Part shown: one piece after another, positions 35,384 through 44,278 of the stretch
Layout of the letters: the number at the start of each line of letters is the position of its first letter
Numbering within the stretch: position 1 is the first letter of the stretch
From: Mesonia oceanica
GTDB taxonomy: Bacteria > Bacteroidota > Bacteroidia > Flavobacteriales > Flavobacteriaceae
Assembly: GCF_902499555.1 (NCBI RefSeq)
Contig: NZ_CABVMM010000001.1
Location: forward strand, 62,001-126,000
DNA: 64,000 nucleotides
Reading direction: 5' to 3'
Program-made: the position numbers and the translations under genes
Notes under the pieces: generated by a model
What the model was told of the DNA's origin: nothing
Seen by the model: only the letters and a program-made list of their open reading frames with translations
Databases searched by the model: none

Positions 35384-35788
35384 ATGAAGAAAATAGAACA
35401 TATAGGGATTGCGGTAAAAGATTTGGAACAAGCCAATCAATTGTATTCAACTTTATTAAACACACAACCTTATAAAGAAGAAAAGGTAGAAAGTGAAGGA
35501 GTAGTCACCTCTTTTTTTAAAACCGGTGAAAGTAAAATAGAATTATTAGCGGCTACTAATGAAAACAGTCCGATTGCCAAATACATAAATAAAAGGGGAG
35601 AAGGAATCCATCACATTGCTTTTTACGTAGATCATATAGAAGAGGAAATAGAACGACTTCAAAAAGAAGGTTTCGTGCTTTTAAATGAACAACCCAAGAA
35701 AGGAGCAGATCATAAAAAAGTGGCTTTTTTGCATCCAAAATCTGCAAATGGCGTATTGGTAGAGCTTTGCGAAGAAATTAAGAATTAG
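35384..35788 (+). CDS. mce: Methylmalonyl-CoA epimerase
   Basis: Vicinal-oxygen-chelate fold enzyme that interconverts (R)- and (S)-methylmalonyl-CoA in propionate metabolism, 134 residues, the usual length. Two beta-alpha-beta-beta-beta modules are visible, each with a metal ligand: EHIGIAVKDLEQA (His5) and EGIHHIAFYVDHIEEE, and the last metal ligand in GVLVELCEE. It stands alone, with its 3' end next to the promoter of the CAT tRNA. Confidence 0.9.
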   Translation: MKKIEHIGIAVKDLEQANQLYSTLLNTQPYKEEKVESEGVVTSFFKTGESKIELLAATNENSPIAKYINKRGEGIHHIAFYVDHIEEEIERLQKEGFVLLNEQPKKGADHKKVAFLHPKSANGVLVELCEEIKN

Positions 35789-35798
35789 ATAAAATAAA

Positions 35799-35830
35799 TT
35801 TGTTTGGTTTAATTCTATTACATATTTTTG
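35799..35830 (+). promoter_or_regulatory. Promoter of the CAT-anticodon tRNA
   Basis: TTTG (35799-35802), 20 bases, TATTTTTG (35823-35830): full Bacteroidota -33/-7 match, ending 11 bases before the tRNA. Confidence 0.75.
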
Positions 35831-35841
35831 CGCTCTGTTCG

Positions 35842-35915
35842 GGACCCATAGCTCAGCTGGTTAGAGCACCTGACTCATAATCAGGGGGTCGATGGTTCGA
35901 GCCCATCTGGGTCCA
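35842..35915 (+). tRNA. tRNA with CAT anticodon (elongator Met or Ile2)
   Basis: A 74-nucleotide cloverleaf. Acceptor GGACCCA (35842-35848) with TGGGTCC (35908-35914), discriminator A 35915, CCA not encoded. D arm GCTC-AGCTGGTTA-GAGC, anticodon stem CCTGA/TCAGG with loop CTCATAA, anticodon CAT at 35876-35878, T arm GATGG-TTCGAGC-CCATC. The anticodon stem lacks the three G-C pairs of initiators, so it is elongator Met or the lysidine-modified Ile2; sequence alone does not separate these securely. Confidence 0.93.
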
Positions 35916-36035
35916 CATTTTTATGAGGAGTTCTTTTTTAAATTATTGATGAATTTTTGTTTAAAAACTTTGTTTGAGTTTTTTTAATAATAAATTAACC
36001 TGTACACAAAGAAAAACTTATAATTTAGCATTCCT

Positions 36036-36215
36036 ATGAGAAATAAGAATTTACAACTATTTTTAACGGTACTACTTTTACTTTTAGTAGTACATCCTGC
36101 TCTAGCATTTCAACCTGCTCCAGGTTTACAAATGCCTATTGATGGCTTTATTTCTTTTTTTATAGCCATTGGCGCACTATTAGGCTTTAGATTTTTTAAT
36201 AGAAAAGAAAAATAA
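36036..36215 (+). CDS. PID-CTERM-like mini-protein, 59 residues
   Basis: ATG 36036 to TAA 36215. The product has a signal peptide (MRNKNLQLFLTVLLLLLVVH, ending PALAF), then QPAPGLQMPIDGFISFFIAI, a second hydrophobic stretch, and a basic tail FFNRKEK. Pro-rich linker + PIDG + hydrophobic helix + basic end is the layout of the PID-CTERM sorting domain found in small Bacteroidota proteins. Mature sequence between signal and sorting domain is nearly absent. It follows the CAT tRNA and converges on ribE, 2 bases apart. The function is unknown; the match is by eye. Confidence 0.65.
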   Translation: MRNKNLQLFLTVLLLLLVVHPALAFQPAPGLQMPIDGFISFFIAIGALLGFRFFNRKEK

Positions 36216-36217
36216 GC

Positions 36218-36805
36218 TTACTTTACTTCAGTAAGTCTTTTTACATATTTTCCAATTACATCAAATTCTAAATTTACTTTATCATTAACCTGTAGGTTTC
36301 TAAAAGTAGTATGTTCTAAAGTATAAGGGATAATGGCTACGCTAAATTTATTTATTTGGCTGTTCACCACCGTTAGACTTACGCCATTTACCGTAATAGA
36401 ACCTTTTTCAATAGTTACATTTTTGAGTTTAGACTCGTATTCAAACGTAAAAAGATGGCTTCCATTTTGTTCTTCAATCCCAATACAAATAGCAGTTTGA
36501 TCTACGTGGCCTTGCACCAAATGTCCGTCCAATCTTTCCCCTAAAATCATTCCGCGTTCTAAATTAATTGGGTTGCCTACTTTTAATTCACCTAAATTGG
36601 TTTTCGCTAAGGTTTCTTTAATAGCAGTTACCGTAAATAAATTCTCCTTTAAATCTACCACTGTTAAACAAACCCCATTATGCGCAACACTTTGATCTAT
36701 TTTTAATTCTGAAGAAAAATTTGCTTCTACCGTGATATGTAAATTTTCATCTTCTCTTTTTAAATCGATTACCTTTCCTACTTCTTCTATAATTCCCGTA
36801 AACAT
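36218..36805 (-). CDS. ribE: Riboflavin synthase, alpha chain
   Basis: Converts two 6,7-dimethyl-8-ribityllumazines into riboflavin and a pyrimidine. 195 residues from ATG 36805 (MFTGIIEEVGKVIDLKRED), the invariant start of the family; a longer in-frame start would run toward pdxA. Two lumazine-binding barrels are visible: first with SVAHNGVCLTVVDL and GERLDGHLVQGHVDQ, second with GSITVNGVSLTVVNS. The C-terminus NLEFDVIGKYVKRL is the trimerisation helix. It is divergent from pdxA, with 53 bases between starts. Confidence 0.95.
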   Translation of the reverse strand: MFTGIIEEVGKVIDLKREDENLHITVEANFSSELKIDQSVAHNGVCLTVVDLKENLFTVTAIKETLAKTNLGELKVGNPINLERGMILGERLDGHLVQGHVDQTAICIGIEEQNGSHLFTFEYESKLKNVTIEKGSITVNGVSLTVVNSQINKFSVAIIPYTLEHTTFRNLQVNDKVNLEFDVIGKYVKRLTEVK

Positions 36806-36858
36806 AGTTGCCAATAATTTAATTACCTTTGTATGGAGCAAAAATAGGCATTAATTAT

Positions 36859-37908
36859 ATGAAAAAAGCAGAAAAAGTAAGAGTAGGAATAAGCATTGGA
36901 GATTTAAATGGGATAGGAAGCGAAATCATTCTTAAAACGTTTGAAGATCCTAGAATGTTAGAATTCTGTACCCCTGTAGTTTTTGCCAACACCAAGATTT
37001 TATCGTTTTTTAAAAAGCACTACAAAATGTCCGGTATTAGCTTTCAAGGAGTAGATGATGCTTCTAAGGCAATCGAGGGTAAATTTAATGTAGTGAATAT
37101 TTGGAAGGAAAACCCACGCATAAATTTTGGCAAAGAAGATAAAGATTTAGCAAAATATACCCTCAAATCTTTAGCGGCAGCTACCGAAGCTTTATTAGAA
37201 AATAAAATAGATACGTTGGTGACCGCACCAATTAATAAGAATGTAATACAATCTGATGAGTTTAAATTCCCAGGCCATACCGATTATTTAGCTCAGCAAA
37301 TGAAAGGTGATAGTCTTATGCTTATGTTGTGCAAAAACTTAAGGATAGGCTTGCTTACCGATCATGTAGCGGTAAAAGATGTAGCTGAAAAAATTACTCC
37401 GGAATTAATTCAGAAAAAAGTATCTATCATTCACGATACGTTAAAGAAAGATTTTCGCATACAAAAACCAAAAATTGCTATTTTAGGAATTAATCCGCAT
37501 AGTGGTGATAATGGGGTTATTGGTAAGGAAGATGAAGAAATTTTGAAACCTACCATTCAAAAAATAAATGATAAAGGAACATTAGTATATGGACCCTATT
37601 CGGCCGATAGTTTCTTCGGAACAAAAAACTATAAAAATTTCGATGCGATAATTGCTGCTTATCACGACCAAGGTTTAATTCCTTTTAAAACATTATCTTT
37701 TGGAAGAGGGGTAAACTTTACCGCAGGGCTTTCCGGGATCAGAACTTCACCCGATCATGGAACTGCTTATGAGATTGCCGGAAAAGGTGAAGCAGATTTT
37801 ACTTCCTTTAAAGAAGCTGTATTTACCTCCATAGAAATTTATAAATGCAGAAAAGAGTATTTGAAACTTACCAAAAACCAGCTTCAGAAGCAGTCTAAAA
37901 AATTGTAA
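36859..37908 (+). CDS. pdxA: 4-hydroxythreonine-4-phosphate dehydrogenase
   Basis: NAD-dependent enzyme of the DXP-dependent pyridoxal phosphate pathway, 349 residues. Visible are VGISIGDLNGIGSEIILKTF at the start, the metal ligands in FPGHTDYLAQ, TDHVAVKDV and AYHDQGLIPFK, and GLSGIRTSPDHGTAYEIAGK near the C-terminus. The ATG at 36859 is preferred over an upstream TTG. TACCTTTG (36824-36831) is a good -7 box 28 bases upstream. Downstream lies the yceD gene with its own possible promoter. Confidence 0.95.
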   Translation: MKKAEKVRVGISIGDLNGIGSEIILKTFEDPRMLEFCTPVVFANTKILSFFKKHYKMSGISFQGVDDASKAIEGKFNVVNIWKENPRINFGKEDKDLAKYTLKSLAAATEALLENKIDTLVTAPINKNVIQSDEFKFPGHTDYLAQQMKGDSLMLMLCKNLRIGLLTDHVAVKDVAEKITPELIQKKVSIIHDTLKKDFRIQKPKIAILGINPHSGDNGVIGKEDEEILKPTIQKINDKGTLVYGPYSADSFFGTKNYKNFDAIIAAYHDQGLIPFKTLSFGRGVNFTAGLSGIRTSPDHGTAYEIAGKGEADFTSFKEAVFTSIEIYKCRKEYLKLTKNQLQKQSKKL

Positions 37909-37967
37909 ACATTTTTTGTTAATAAATATAGCTAATTAATTATATTTTATATATTTGCACGCTCGAA

Positions 37968-38522
37968 ATGGATGATGGAATGAAGAAGTTAAAAGAGTAT
38001 ACAATCCAATTCGTTGGGTTAAAGACCGGGATACATCATTATGACTATCAGATTAATGATGAGTTCTTTGAATTTTTTGAGTACGACGATTTTAATCACG
38101 TAGATGTAAAGGCAAATCTAGAATTAGAGAAAAAGCCTAATATGTTAGATCTGCGTTTTGATATTAAGGGAAGCATCAATATCAATTGTGATGTTACCAA
38201 CGAACCTTTTGATCAACCTATTGAAAATTCATTGGAGTTGGTGGTAAAGTTTGGTGAAGAATACAATGATGAATATGAAGATCTTTTAATATTACCTCAC
38301 GGAGAATATGAATTGGAATTACAACAATACATTTACGAAGCTATTGTATTGGCAATTCCTTACAAAAGAGTTCATCCTGGAGTAGAAGACGGAAGTTTAA
38401 AATCTGAAATGCTCGATAAATTAGAAGAGCTTCAACCCAAACAAAAAGAAACAAAAGAAGAGGAAGAAGAAATAGATCCTCGTTGGAATAAACTAAAAAA
38501 ATTACTGAACGATAATAAATAA
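37968..38522 (+). CDS. yceD: DUF177/YceD-family protein
   Basis: A 184-residue protein of the YceD/Nucleoid-associated DUF177 family, linked to 23S rRNA accumulation or L32 synthesis; in almost all bacteria it stands before rpmF, as it does here (11 bases apart). It contains [20 protein letters not shown] (the family CD-V/L-T/C-L core), then acidic segments and the end [13 protein letters not shown], typical for Bacteroidota. TATATTTG at 37950-37957, 10 bases before the start codon, looks like a -7 box. Either of the two ATGs (37968, 37980) could be used. Confidence 0.9.
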   Translation: MDDGMKKLKEYTIQFVGLKTGIHHYDYQINDEFFEFFEYDDFNHVDVKANLELEKKPNMLDLRFDIKGSININCDVTNEPFDQPIENSLELVVKFGEEYNDEYEDLLILPHGEYELELQQYIYEAIVLAIPYKRVHPGVEDGSLKSEMLDKLEELQPKQKETKEEEEEIDPRWNKLKKLLNDNK

Positions 38523-38533
38523 TTAGTAGAGCT

Positions 38534-38731
38534 ATGGCACATCCTAAGAGAAAAATATCTAAAACAAGAAGAGATAAAAGAAGAACTCACTATAAAGCTA
38601 CAGCACCTCAAATTGCTAAAGATCCAACTACAGGAGAAGCTCATTTATACCACAGAGCTCACTGGCACGAAGGAAAACTTTACTACAGAGGTCAAGTTTT
38701 AATAGATAATACAGAAGAAGTAGAAGCTTAA
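38534..38731 (+). CDS. rpmF: 50S ribosomal protein L32
   Basis: Small basic large-subunit protein, 65 residues. The N-terminus [20 protein letters not shown] is diagnostic, and the C-terminal part holds [20 protein letters not shown]. The four-cysteine zinc ribbon of zinc-binding L32 forms is absent, so this is the Cys-less type. It is followed by a hairpin that can end the yceD-rpmF transcript. Confidence 0.97.
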   Translation: MAHPKRKISKTRRDKRRTHYKATAPQIAKDPTTGEAHLYHRAHWHEGKLYYRGQVLIDNTEEVEA

Positions 38732-38753
38732 TAAAGCATTTGCTAAACACATA

Positions 38754-38795
38754 AAAACCCCACACCGGTAATGCGGATGTGGGTTTTGTTTTTTA
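38754..38795 (+). terminator. Terminator after rpmF
   Basis: AAAACCCCACA pairs with TGTGGGTTTT (one bulged C) around a 13-base loop, followed by GTTTTTT. It lies 22 bases after rpmF. Confidence 0.75.
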
Positions 38796-38942
38796 CAATA
38801 ATTTATGATAATTGTAAGCTTAAAATAACCTGATATTCAATACATTTTTATCAAACAAAAAAGCCAATTAAGATAAAAATTTATGATATTTCGAACGTAA
38901 TTTGTAGGTTTACATTTATTTTGGTGATATAAACCCTATTAT

Positions 38943-39947
38943 ATGAACAAAATTAGCGCAGCAATAACTGCTGTAGGATCTTATGTGCCTGACCATATTC
39001 TAACCAACAAGATGTTAGAAAATATGGTTGAAACCAATGATGAGTGGATAACTACCAGAACAGGAATCAAAGAAAGGCGTATTTTAAACGATCCCGATAA
39101 AGGTTCTTCTTACTTAGGAATACAAGCAGCGAAAAACCTTATTGAAAAAAATAATATTGATCCCGCAGAAATCGATTTATTAATTTTTGCAACCGCAACT
39201 CCCGATATGCCGGTAGCCTCTACAGGAGCGTATACTGCTTCTGAAATTGGTGCCGTAAATGCTTTCTCTTACGATTTGCAAGCAGCATGTTCCAGTTTCT
39301 TATATGGAATGTCTACTGCAGCAAGTTATATTGAATCAGGACGCTATAAAAAAGTATTGGTCATTGGGGCAGATAAAATGTCCTCAATTATAGATTACAC
39401 AGACAGGGCAACCTGCATTATCTTTGGAGATGGTGCAGGTGCCGTTCTTTTTGAGCCTAATGAAGAAGGCTTTGGTTTACAAGATGAGTTTTTAAGAAGT
39501 GATGGTGTAGGCAGAAATTTCTTAAAGATTGATGCCGGAGGTTCCTTATTACCTGCTTCAGAAGAGACCGTGGCAAATCGTCAGCATTACGTTCATCAAG
39601 ATGGGAAAACGGTATTTAAATTTGCTGTTTCCAATATGGCTGAAGTTAGTGCTAAAATTATGGAAAGAAATAATTTAATGGAAACCGACGTAGATTGGTT
39701 AATAGCGCATCAAGCCAATAAACGCATCATCGATGCGACAGCAAAAAGAATGGGGTTACCAGACCATAAAGTACTTATGAATATTCATAGATACGGGAAC
39801 ACCACTTCAGCCACGCTACCTTTACTATTAAGCGATTACGAAGAGAAATTAAAAAAAGGAGATAATATAGTGTTCGCTTCTTTCGGAGGCGGGTTCACTT
39901 GGGGCTCTATCTATTTAAAATGGGCTTACGACACAAATAAGTCATAA
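38943..39947 (+). CDS. fabH: 3-oxoacyl-ACP synthase III
   Basis: Initiating condensing enzyme of type II fatty acid synthesis, joining acyl-CoA to malonyl-ACP. 334 residues. The active-site Cys116 lies in LQAACSSFLYG, His in LIAHQANKRI and Asn in RYGNTTSATLP, in order. The closing FASFGGGFTWGSIYLKW is characteristic. It lies between rpmF and accB as in other flavobacteria and probably starts a transcript (a 211-base gap with no clear consensus promoter). Confidence 0.96.
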   Translation: MNKISAAITAVGSYVPDHILTNKMLENMVETNDEWITTRTGIKERRILNDPDKGSSYLGIQAAKNLIEKNNIDPAEIDLLIFATATPDMPVASTGAYTASEIGAVNAFSYDLQAACSSFLYGMSTAASYIESGRYKKVLVIGADKMSSIIDYTDRATCIIFGDGAGAVLFEPNEEGFGLQDEFLRSDGVGRNFLKIDAGGSLLPASEETVANRQHYVHQDGKTVFKFAVSNMAEVSAKIMERNNLMETDVDWLIAHQANKRIIDATAKRMGLPDHKVLMNIHRYGNTTSATLPLLLSDYEEKLKKGDNIVFASFGGGFTWGSIYLKWAYDTNKS

Positions 39948-39966
39948 AGATTTTAAAACTATCATT

Positions 39967-40476
39967 ATGGAATTAAAAGAAATTCAAAATTTAATAAAGT
40001 TTGTAGCTAAATCTGGAGCTAGTGAAGTAAAACTAGAAATGGAAGATGTAAAAATCACCATTAAAACTTCCTCTTCAGAAGAAAAAGAAACTACAACAGT
40101 AGTTCAACATGTGCCTATGGGTAATATGCAACAGCAAATGCCTATGCAACAAATGCCTCCACAACAGGCAGCACCACAAGAGCAACAAGCTTCAGGAGGA
40201 TCGGAAACTACTTCAAAAGAAGAAGACGATTCTAAATATATTACTGTAAAATCACCAATCATTGGTACTTTTTACCGTAAACCATCTCCAGATAAACCTG
40301 TATTTATTGAGGTAGGAGATGCTGTAAAAGAAGGAGACGTGGTTTGTGTGATTGAAGCGATGAAGCTTTTCAACGAAATTGAAAGTGAAGTAAGCGGTAA
40401 AGTCGTTAAAGTATTGGTAGACGATGCTTCACCGGTAGAATTCGATCAGCCACTATTCTTAATAGATCCATCATAA
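39967..40476 (+). CDS. accB: Biotin carboxyl carrier protein
   Basis: Carries the biotin of acetyl-CoA carboxylase. 169 residues: an N-terminal dimerisation part, a Gln/Met/Pro-rich flexible linker (about 52-78, with PMQQMPPQQAAPQEQQ) and the biotinyl domain. The biotinylated residue is Lys133 in VIEAMKLFNE. It is followed by accC and preceded by fabH by 19 bases. Confidence 0.97.
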   Translation: MELKEIQNLIKFVAKSGASEVKLEMEDVKITIKTSSSEEKETTTVVQHVPMGNMQQQMPMQQMPPQQAAPQEQQASGGSETTSKEEDDSKYITVKSPIIGTFYRKPSPDKPVFIEVGDAVKEGDVVCVIEAMKLFNEIESEVSGKVVKVLVDDASPVEFDQPLFLIDPS

Positions 40477-40563
40477 GAAATTTTAAATCGTAAATTTTGA
40501 ATGTTGCCCCGCTTCATTTGAAACAATTTAAAATTCAGATTTAAAAATTTAAAATTTCAAGAG

Positions 40564-41922
40564 ATGTTTAAAAAAATATTAATTGCCAATAGGGGAGAGA
40601 TTGCCTTACGCGTAATTAGAACATGTAAAGAAATGGGCATCAAAACCGTTGCTGTGTACTCTAAAGCAGATGCAGAGAGTTTACACGTACGTTTTGCAGA
40701 CGAAGCGGTTTGTATTGGTCCTGCCCCAAGTAGTGAATCTTATTTAAAGATCCCGAACATCATATCGGCTGCAGAAATTACCAATGCAGACGCCATCCAT
40801 CCCGGTTACGGATTTCTATCAGAAAATGCTAAATTTTCTAAAATCTGCGAAGAGCACGAAATAAAATTTATTGGTGCCAGTGCAGAAATGATTGAAAAAA
40901 TGGGCGATAAAGCCACTGCAAAAGCAACGATGAAAGCTGCGGGTGTGCCTTGTGTTCCCGGTTCTGAAGGAATCATTGAAGATTACGATGAATGCTTGAA
41001 GCTAGCTAAAGATATGGGCTTTCCCGTCATGTTGAAAGCTACTGCCGGAGGTGGTGGTAAAGGAATGCGTGCCGTTTGGAAAGAAGAAGACCTTGAAGCT
41101 GCTTGGAGTTCTGCTCGACATGAAGCTGGAGCTGCTTTTGGTAACGATGGCATGTATATGGAAAAACTTATTGAAGAGCCTCGTCATATCGAAATTCAAA
41201 TTGTAGGAGATAGCCGAGGAAAAGCGTGCCATTTATCTGAGAGAGATTGTTCCGTACAGCGTCGTCATCAAAAACTAACAGAAGAAACCCCTTCTCCTTT
41301 TATGACTGACGATCTTCGTAAGAAAATGGGAGAAGCAGCCGTAAAAGCTGCGGAATACATAAAATATGAAGGAGCTGGAACCGTTGAATTTCTAGTAGAT
41401 AAACATCGTAATTTCTACTTTATGGAGATGAATACCCGTATCCAAGTAGAACATCCCATAACGGAACAGGTAATCGATTATGATTTAATTAGAGAACAAA
41501 TTTTAGTGGCTGCAGGAGTTCCTATTTCAGGAAAAAATTACTTTCCTAAATTACACTCTATCGAATGCCGTATCAACGCAGAAGATCCATACAATGCGTT
41601 TAGACCATCACCGGGAGTAATTACCAATTTACACGCACCGGGAGGTCATGGAGTTAGAATAGATACCCACGTTTACAGTGGTTATGCAATTCCGCCTAAC
41701 TACGATTCGATGATTGCTAAACTGATCACCACGGCACAAACCCGTGAAGAAGCCATCAACAAAATGAAACGTGCCTTGGATGAATTTGTTATTGAAGGAG
41801 TAAAAACGACCATTCCGTTTCACCGTCAATTAATGGAAGACCAACGCTATACTTCCGGTAACTATACTACTAAATTGATGGAAGACTTTGTGATGGATGA
41901 AAAATATAAAGACGAAGAATAA
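40564..41922 (+). CDS. accC: Biotin carboxylase
   Basis: ATP-grasp subunit of acetyl-CoA carboxylase that carboxylates biotin on AccB. 452 residues. The start [20 protein letters not shown] is canonical; the ATP-binding Gly loop is [13 protein letters not shown] (about 157-169); catalytic and metal motifs occur in [16 protein letters not shown]-terminal [15 protein letters not shown]. It ends before an accessory island. Between accB and accC lie 87 bases without visible genes. Confidence 0.97.
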   Translation: MFKKILIANRGEIALRVIRTCKEMGIKTVAVYSKADAESLHVRFADEAVCIGPAPSSESYLKIPNIISAAEITNADAIHPGYGFLSENAKFSKICEEHEIKFIGASAEMIEKMGDKATAKATMKAAGVPCVPGSEGIIEDYDECLKLAKDMGFPVMLKATAGGGGKGMRAVWKEEDLEAAWSSARHEAGAAFGNDGMYMEKLIEEPRHIEIQIVGDSRGKACHLSERDCSVQRRHQKLTEETPSPFMTDDLRKKMGEAAVKAAEYIKYEGAGTVEFLVDKHRNFYFMEMNTRIQVEHPITEQVIDYDLIREQILVAAGVPISGKNYFPKLHSIECRINAEDPYNAFRPSPGVITNLHAPGGHGVRIDTHVYSGYAIPPNYDSMIAKLITTAQTREEAINKMKRALDEFVIEGVKTTIPFHRQLMEDQRYTSGNYTTKLMEDFVMDEKYKDEE

Positions 41923-41946
41923 ACTTTATTTTTAAATAAAAATAAA

Positions 41947-41972
41947 CCCTCGATTTTTATCGGGGGTTTTTT
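41947..41972 (+). terminator. Terminator of the fabH-accB-accC transcript
   Basis: CCCTCGAT pairs with ATCGGGGG (one wobble) around TTTT, followed by six T. It marks the boundary between core genes and the accessory pair that follows. Confidence 0.8.
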
Positions 41973-42037
41973 GTTAAATATTATATCATAACAGTTGTAT
42001 TTTTAAAAGAAATAATTTTTTGAAGAAATATTTTTAG

Positions 42038-43012
42038 ATGAGTGAAAATTTCTTAGAAGTCAGGTTTAATTTTTTTGATTTTTGGTTTAAACCTTATAAA
42101 GGTTCTAAATCTTTAAATTCATCAGAAAAAATTTTAAAAGCATGTATAGAAGAGATTAACCATCAAAAATTACATGAAGGAAAGGCTATTGTAATTGATA
42201 AATATGAAGGTAGAAAAGGAAAGGAAAGAAGAAATCTTTTTATCAGTAGTGCAGCATATAGTCACACAGAGAAAAGATATAAGTGTAGAATAAATCTAAT
42301 AAGAGATAGTAAATTACCTCACGTATTAAATAAAAGTAATTTTAGCTTAACACCATTACAAAATTTAGGTCATAATGCTATTGCTGAAACAACAAATTTT
42401 TACATTGATATTTCTCAAAAGATGCCAATTGTATGTTGTGAATTTAATTACGATGGACCACGAATAACAGACATTGAGTATTATTTTCGGCAGATAGCTA
42501 GTAAAAACCTTAAAATAGCTACCGCTTGTCGTGCAAGAGTACATATGAAAATGCCTGTTAATGATGTATTGGAATCTATATCAGATGTTTTGAAGTTTGA
42601 GATTAAAGTAAAACCGAATAGGTTGGCATTTTTAAATCATCAAGTAAATGATGCATTTGTAGGTAATATGAGTGCTTTAGCAAATTCGGTTGATCCTCAA
42701 TCAATAAAAGTAGATGCTTTTTTCAGAGAAAGAGGGAATAGTAGCACGAGTAAACGAAATCTGAAAGCCTTATCTTTTATAAAAAGAGCATTGAAAGCTA
42801 TTAAAGCTGATAATAATATAATAGAGGACTTTGATGATTTTACTTTAGAATTTGAAAAAACTGATGGAACTGAAGATACATTCAATTTAATAAAGGGAAA
42901 AGAGGAGATAGTAATAGAATGCCCAACAAAAAAATCAGGAGCATTAGATACAAAAAAATTATATGAATTGATATCTCTAAAATTTGATGAATACCTCGAG
43001 CTTAACAAGTGA
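42038..43012 (+). CDS. RexA-like sensor protein (candidate anti-phage system, soluble part)
   Basis: Soluble protein of 324 residues with no signal peptide or membrane helix. By eye it resembles lambda RexA (279 residues) and the wider DUF4747/DUF6731-like group in several ordered places: EFNYDGPRITDIEYYF (135-150) against the RexA F-G-P-T-T-S-D-L-x-x-F region, RVHMKMPVNDVLE (167-179) against its V-K-V-E-A-K-L-P-V segment, and FEIKVKPN (187-194) against I-V-I-K-P-K. The rest is Lys-rich. It overlaps the membrane partner gene by one base, the rexA-rexB arrangement. It is more AT-rich than neighbours and lies between accC and mtgA, as expected for an acquired gene. The match has not been tested by alignment software. 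Confidence 0.5.
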   Translation: MSENFLEVRFNFFDFWFKPYKGSKSLNSSEKILKACIEEINHQKLHEGKAIVIDKYEGRKGKERRNLFISSAAYSHTEKRYKCRINLIRDSKLPHVLNKSNFSLTPLQNLGHNAIAETTNFYIDISQKMPIVCCEFNYDGPRITDIEYYFRQIASKNLKIATACRARVHMKMPVNDVLESISDVLKFEIKVKPNRLAFLNHQVNDAFVGNMSALANSVDPQSIKVDAFFRERGNSSTSKRNLKALSFIKRALKAIKADNNIIEDFDDFTLEFEKTDGTEDTFNLIKGKEEIVIECPTKKSGALDTKKLYELISLKFDEYLELNK

Positions 43013-43506
43013 TGATTGAATCATATTTCAAAAGACCAATCCTATACGATTATATAGTTGCATTTATAATAATAGCAATAATATTGACTATTGACTATAC
43101 TAATGTAATTATTAATAATTCTATTATTATTAAGTCCTATGACTTTTCTTCAGATATTGGTGCTATTGGTTTGACTATATCAGGTTTTATTTTAACACTA
43201 GTTACAATTCTAATTACATTGAAATCTGGTCAAATTATTTCTGACGAAGAGTTGAAAAATGATAGTTCGCTATTTAAAATATTTTTAGCTTCAAATCTTT
43301 ATTTTAAAAGTCTTAGAATTTTGAAGAATGGTGTGCTATCTCTAATAGCAATTTGTTTTTTAATATATGTATTGAAGCTTATTCTTACTCGGTCATACTA
43401 TATAATTTTATTTTATACCAATTTAGTTGCGTTATTGATAATAATCACAACTTTTCTTAGGTGCTTTTATGTATTAAATTTAATAATGAAAATGCAGAAA
43501 AAATAA
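43012..43506 (+). CDS. RexB-like four-helix membrane protein (candidate effector)
   Basis: Integral membrane protein of 164 residues with four predicted helices: about 12-34, 49-70, 104-125 and 129-158, with a polar loop (71-103) between helices 2 and 3 and a short basic tail. RexB of lambda has 144 residues with four helices and the same spacing, including a small-residue second helix (here GAIGLTISGFILTLVTILI) and an end of type F-x-x-x-L-x-L. The ATG at 43012 shares its A with the stop TGA of the upstream gene; GTG at 43009 is possible. In RexAB, RexB is thought to form an ion channel that depolarises the infected cell. Here that role is inferred only. Confidence 0.5.
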   Translation: MIESYFKRPILYDYIVAFIIIAIILTIDYTNVIINNSIIIKSYDFSSDIGAIGLTISGFILTLVTILITLKSGQIISDEELKNDSSLFKIFLASNLYFKSLRILKNGVLSLIAICFLIYVLKLILTRSYYIILFYTNLVALLIIITTFLRCFYVLNLIMKMQKK

Positions 43507-43582
43507 ATTACTAATTTTATTTGGTTACTATACAAATTTGCGTTTCATTTTATCTGAAATTATAGAAGCATAAGTATTTTAA

Positions 43583-44278
43583 ATGAAAAAACTTTTCAGA
43601 TTTATAGTTAAAACCATCGGCTGGTTATTTATTATTTCTATTCTGTTAGTGCTTATTTTTAAATGGGTTCCTGTTCCTGTTACTCCGTTAATGGTGATTC
43701 GTTATTTTGAAACTCCTTCAGAAAAAAGAGAATTCTGGAAACACGATTGGGAAGCTTTAGAGGATATTTCAACCAACCTTCAAAAAGCAGTGATTTGTAG
43801 TGAAGATCAAAACTTTGTAAAGCATCATGGTTTTGATATTGAAGCCATAAAAAAAGCGATGGAAAGCAATCAAAAAGGAAAACGCATTCGGGGAGCAAGT
43901 ACCATAAGCCAACAAACCGCTAAAAACGTTTTTCTATGGCCTAATAGAAGCTGGCTAAGGAAAGGCCTAGAAACTTATTTTACCTTTCTTATAGAGCTTA
44001 TTTGGAGCAAAGAACGAATTCTTGAAGTATATTTAAATAGTATAGAAATGGGCAATGGCGTATATGGTGCTCAAGCGGCTTCAGCCTATTGGTTTCAAAA
44101 ACCGGCCAGTCAATTAACCGCTTATGAAGCAGCAGCGATTGCCGCTATTTTACCAAATCCACAACATTTTCGAGCAAATCCTGCGAGTAGTTATATACAA
44201 GGAAGAAAAGCCTGGATTGTAAAACAAATGGGTTATTACGGTAAATTAAACCTTGCTAAAGAAGAACAAAAGAAATGA
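43583..44278 (+). CDS. mtgA: Monofunctional peptidoglycan transglycosylase
   Basis: GT51 glycosyltransferase that polymerises lipid II into glycan strands; 231 residues with one N-terminal membrane helix (about 7-28). The catalytic Glu and substrate motifs appear in ICSEDQNFVKHHGFD and IRGASTISQQTAKNVFLWP, then EVYLNSIEMGNGVYGA. No transpeptidase domain. It overlaps the next gene by four bases (ATGA), implying translational coupling with the GreAB-like protein. Confidence 0.95.
   Translation: MKKLFRFIVKTIGWLFIISILLVLIFKWVPVPVTPLMVIRYFETPSEKREFWKHDWEALEDISTNLQKAVICSEDQNFVKHHGFDIEAIKKAMESNQKGKRIRGASTISQQTAKNVFLWPNRSWLRKGLETYFTFLIELIWSKERILEVYLNSIEMGNGVYGAQAASAYWFQKPASQLTAYEAAAIAAILPNPQHFRANPASSYIQGRKAWIVKQMGYYGKLNLAKEEQKK

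Noticed and set aside
36842-36858. FMN or other riboswitch between ribE and pdxA
   Set aside because: Only 53 bases separate the divergent starts, too short for an aptamer, and no conserved element is visible.
42038-43506. Kiwa (KwaA/KwaB) as identity of the accessory pair
   Set aside because: Kiwa also combines a four-helix membrane protein with a protein of about 315 residues, but the order is reversed and I see no DUF4868 signature in the soluble protein. RexA-like motifs fit better; kept as an alternative.
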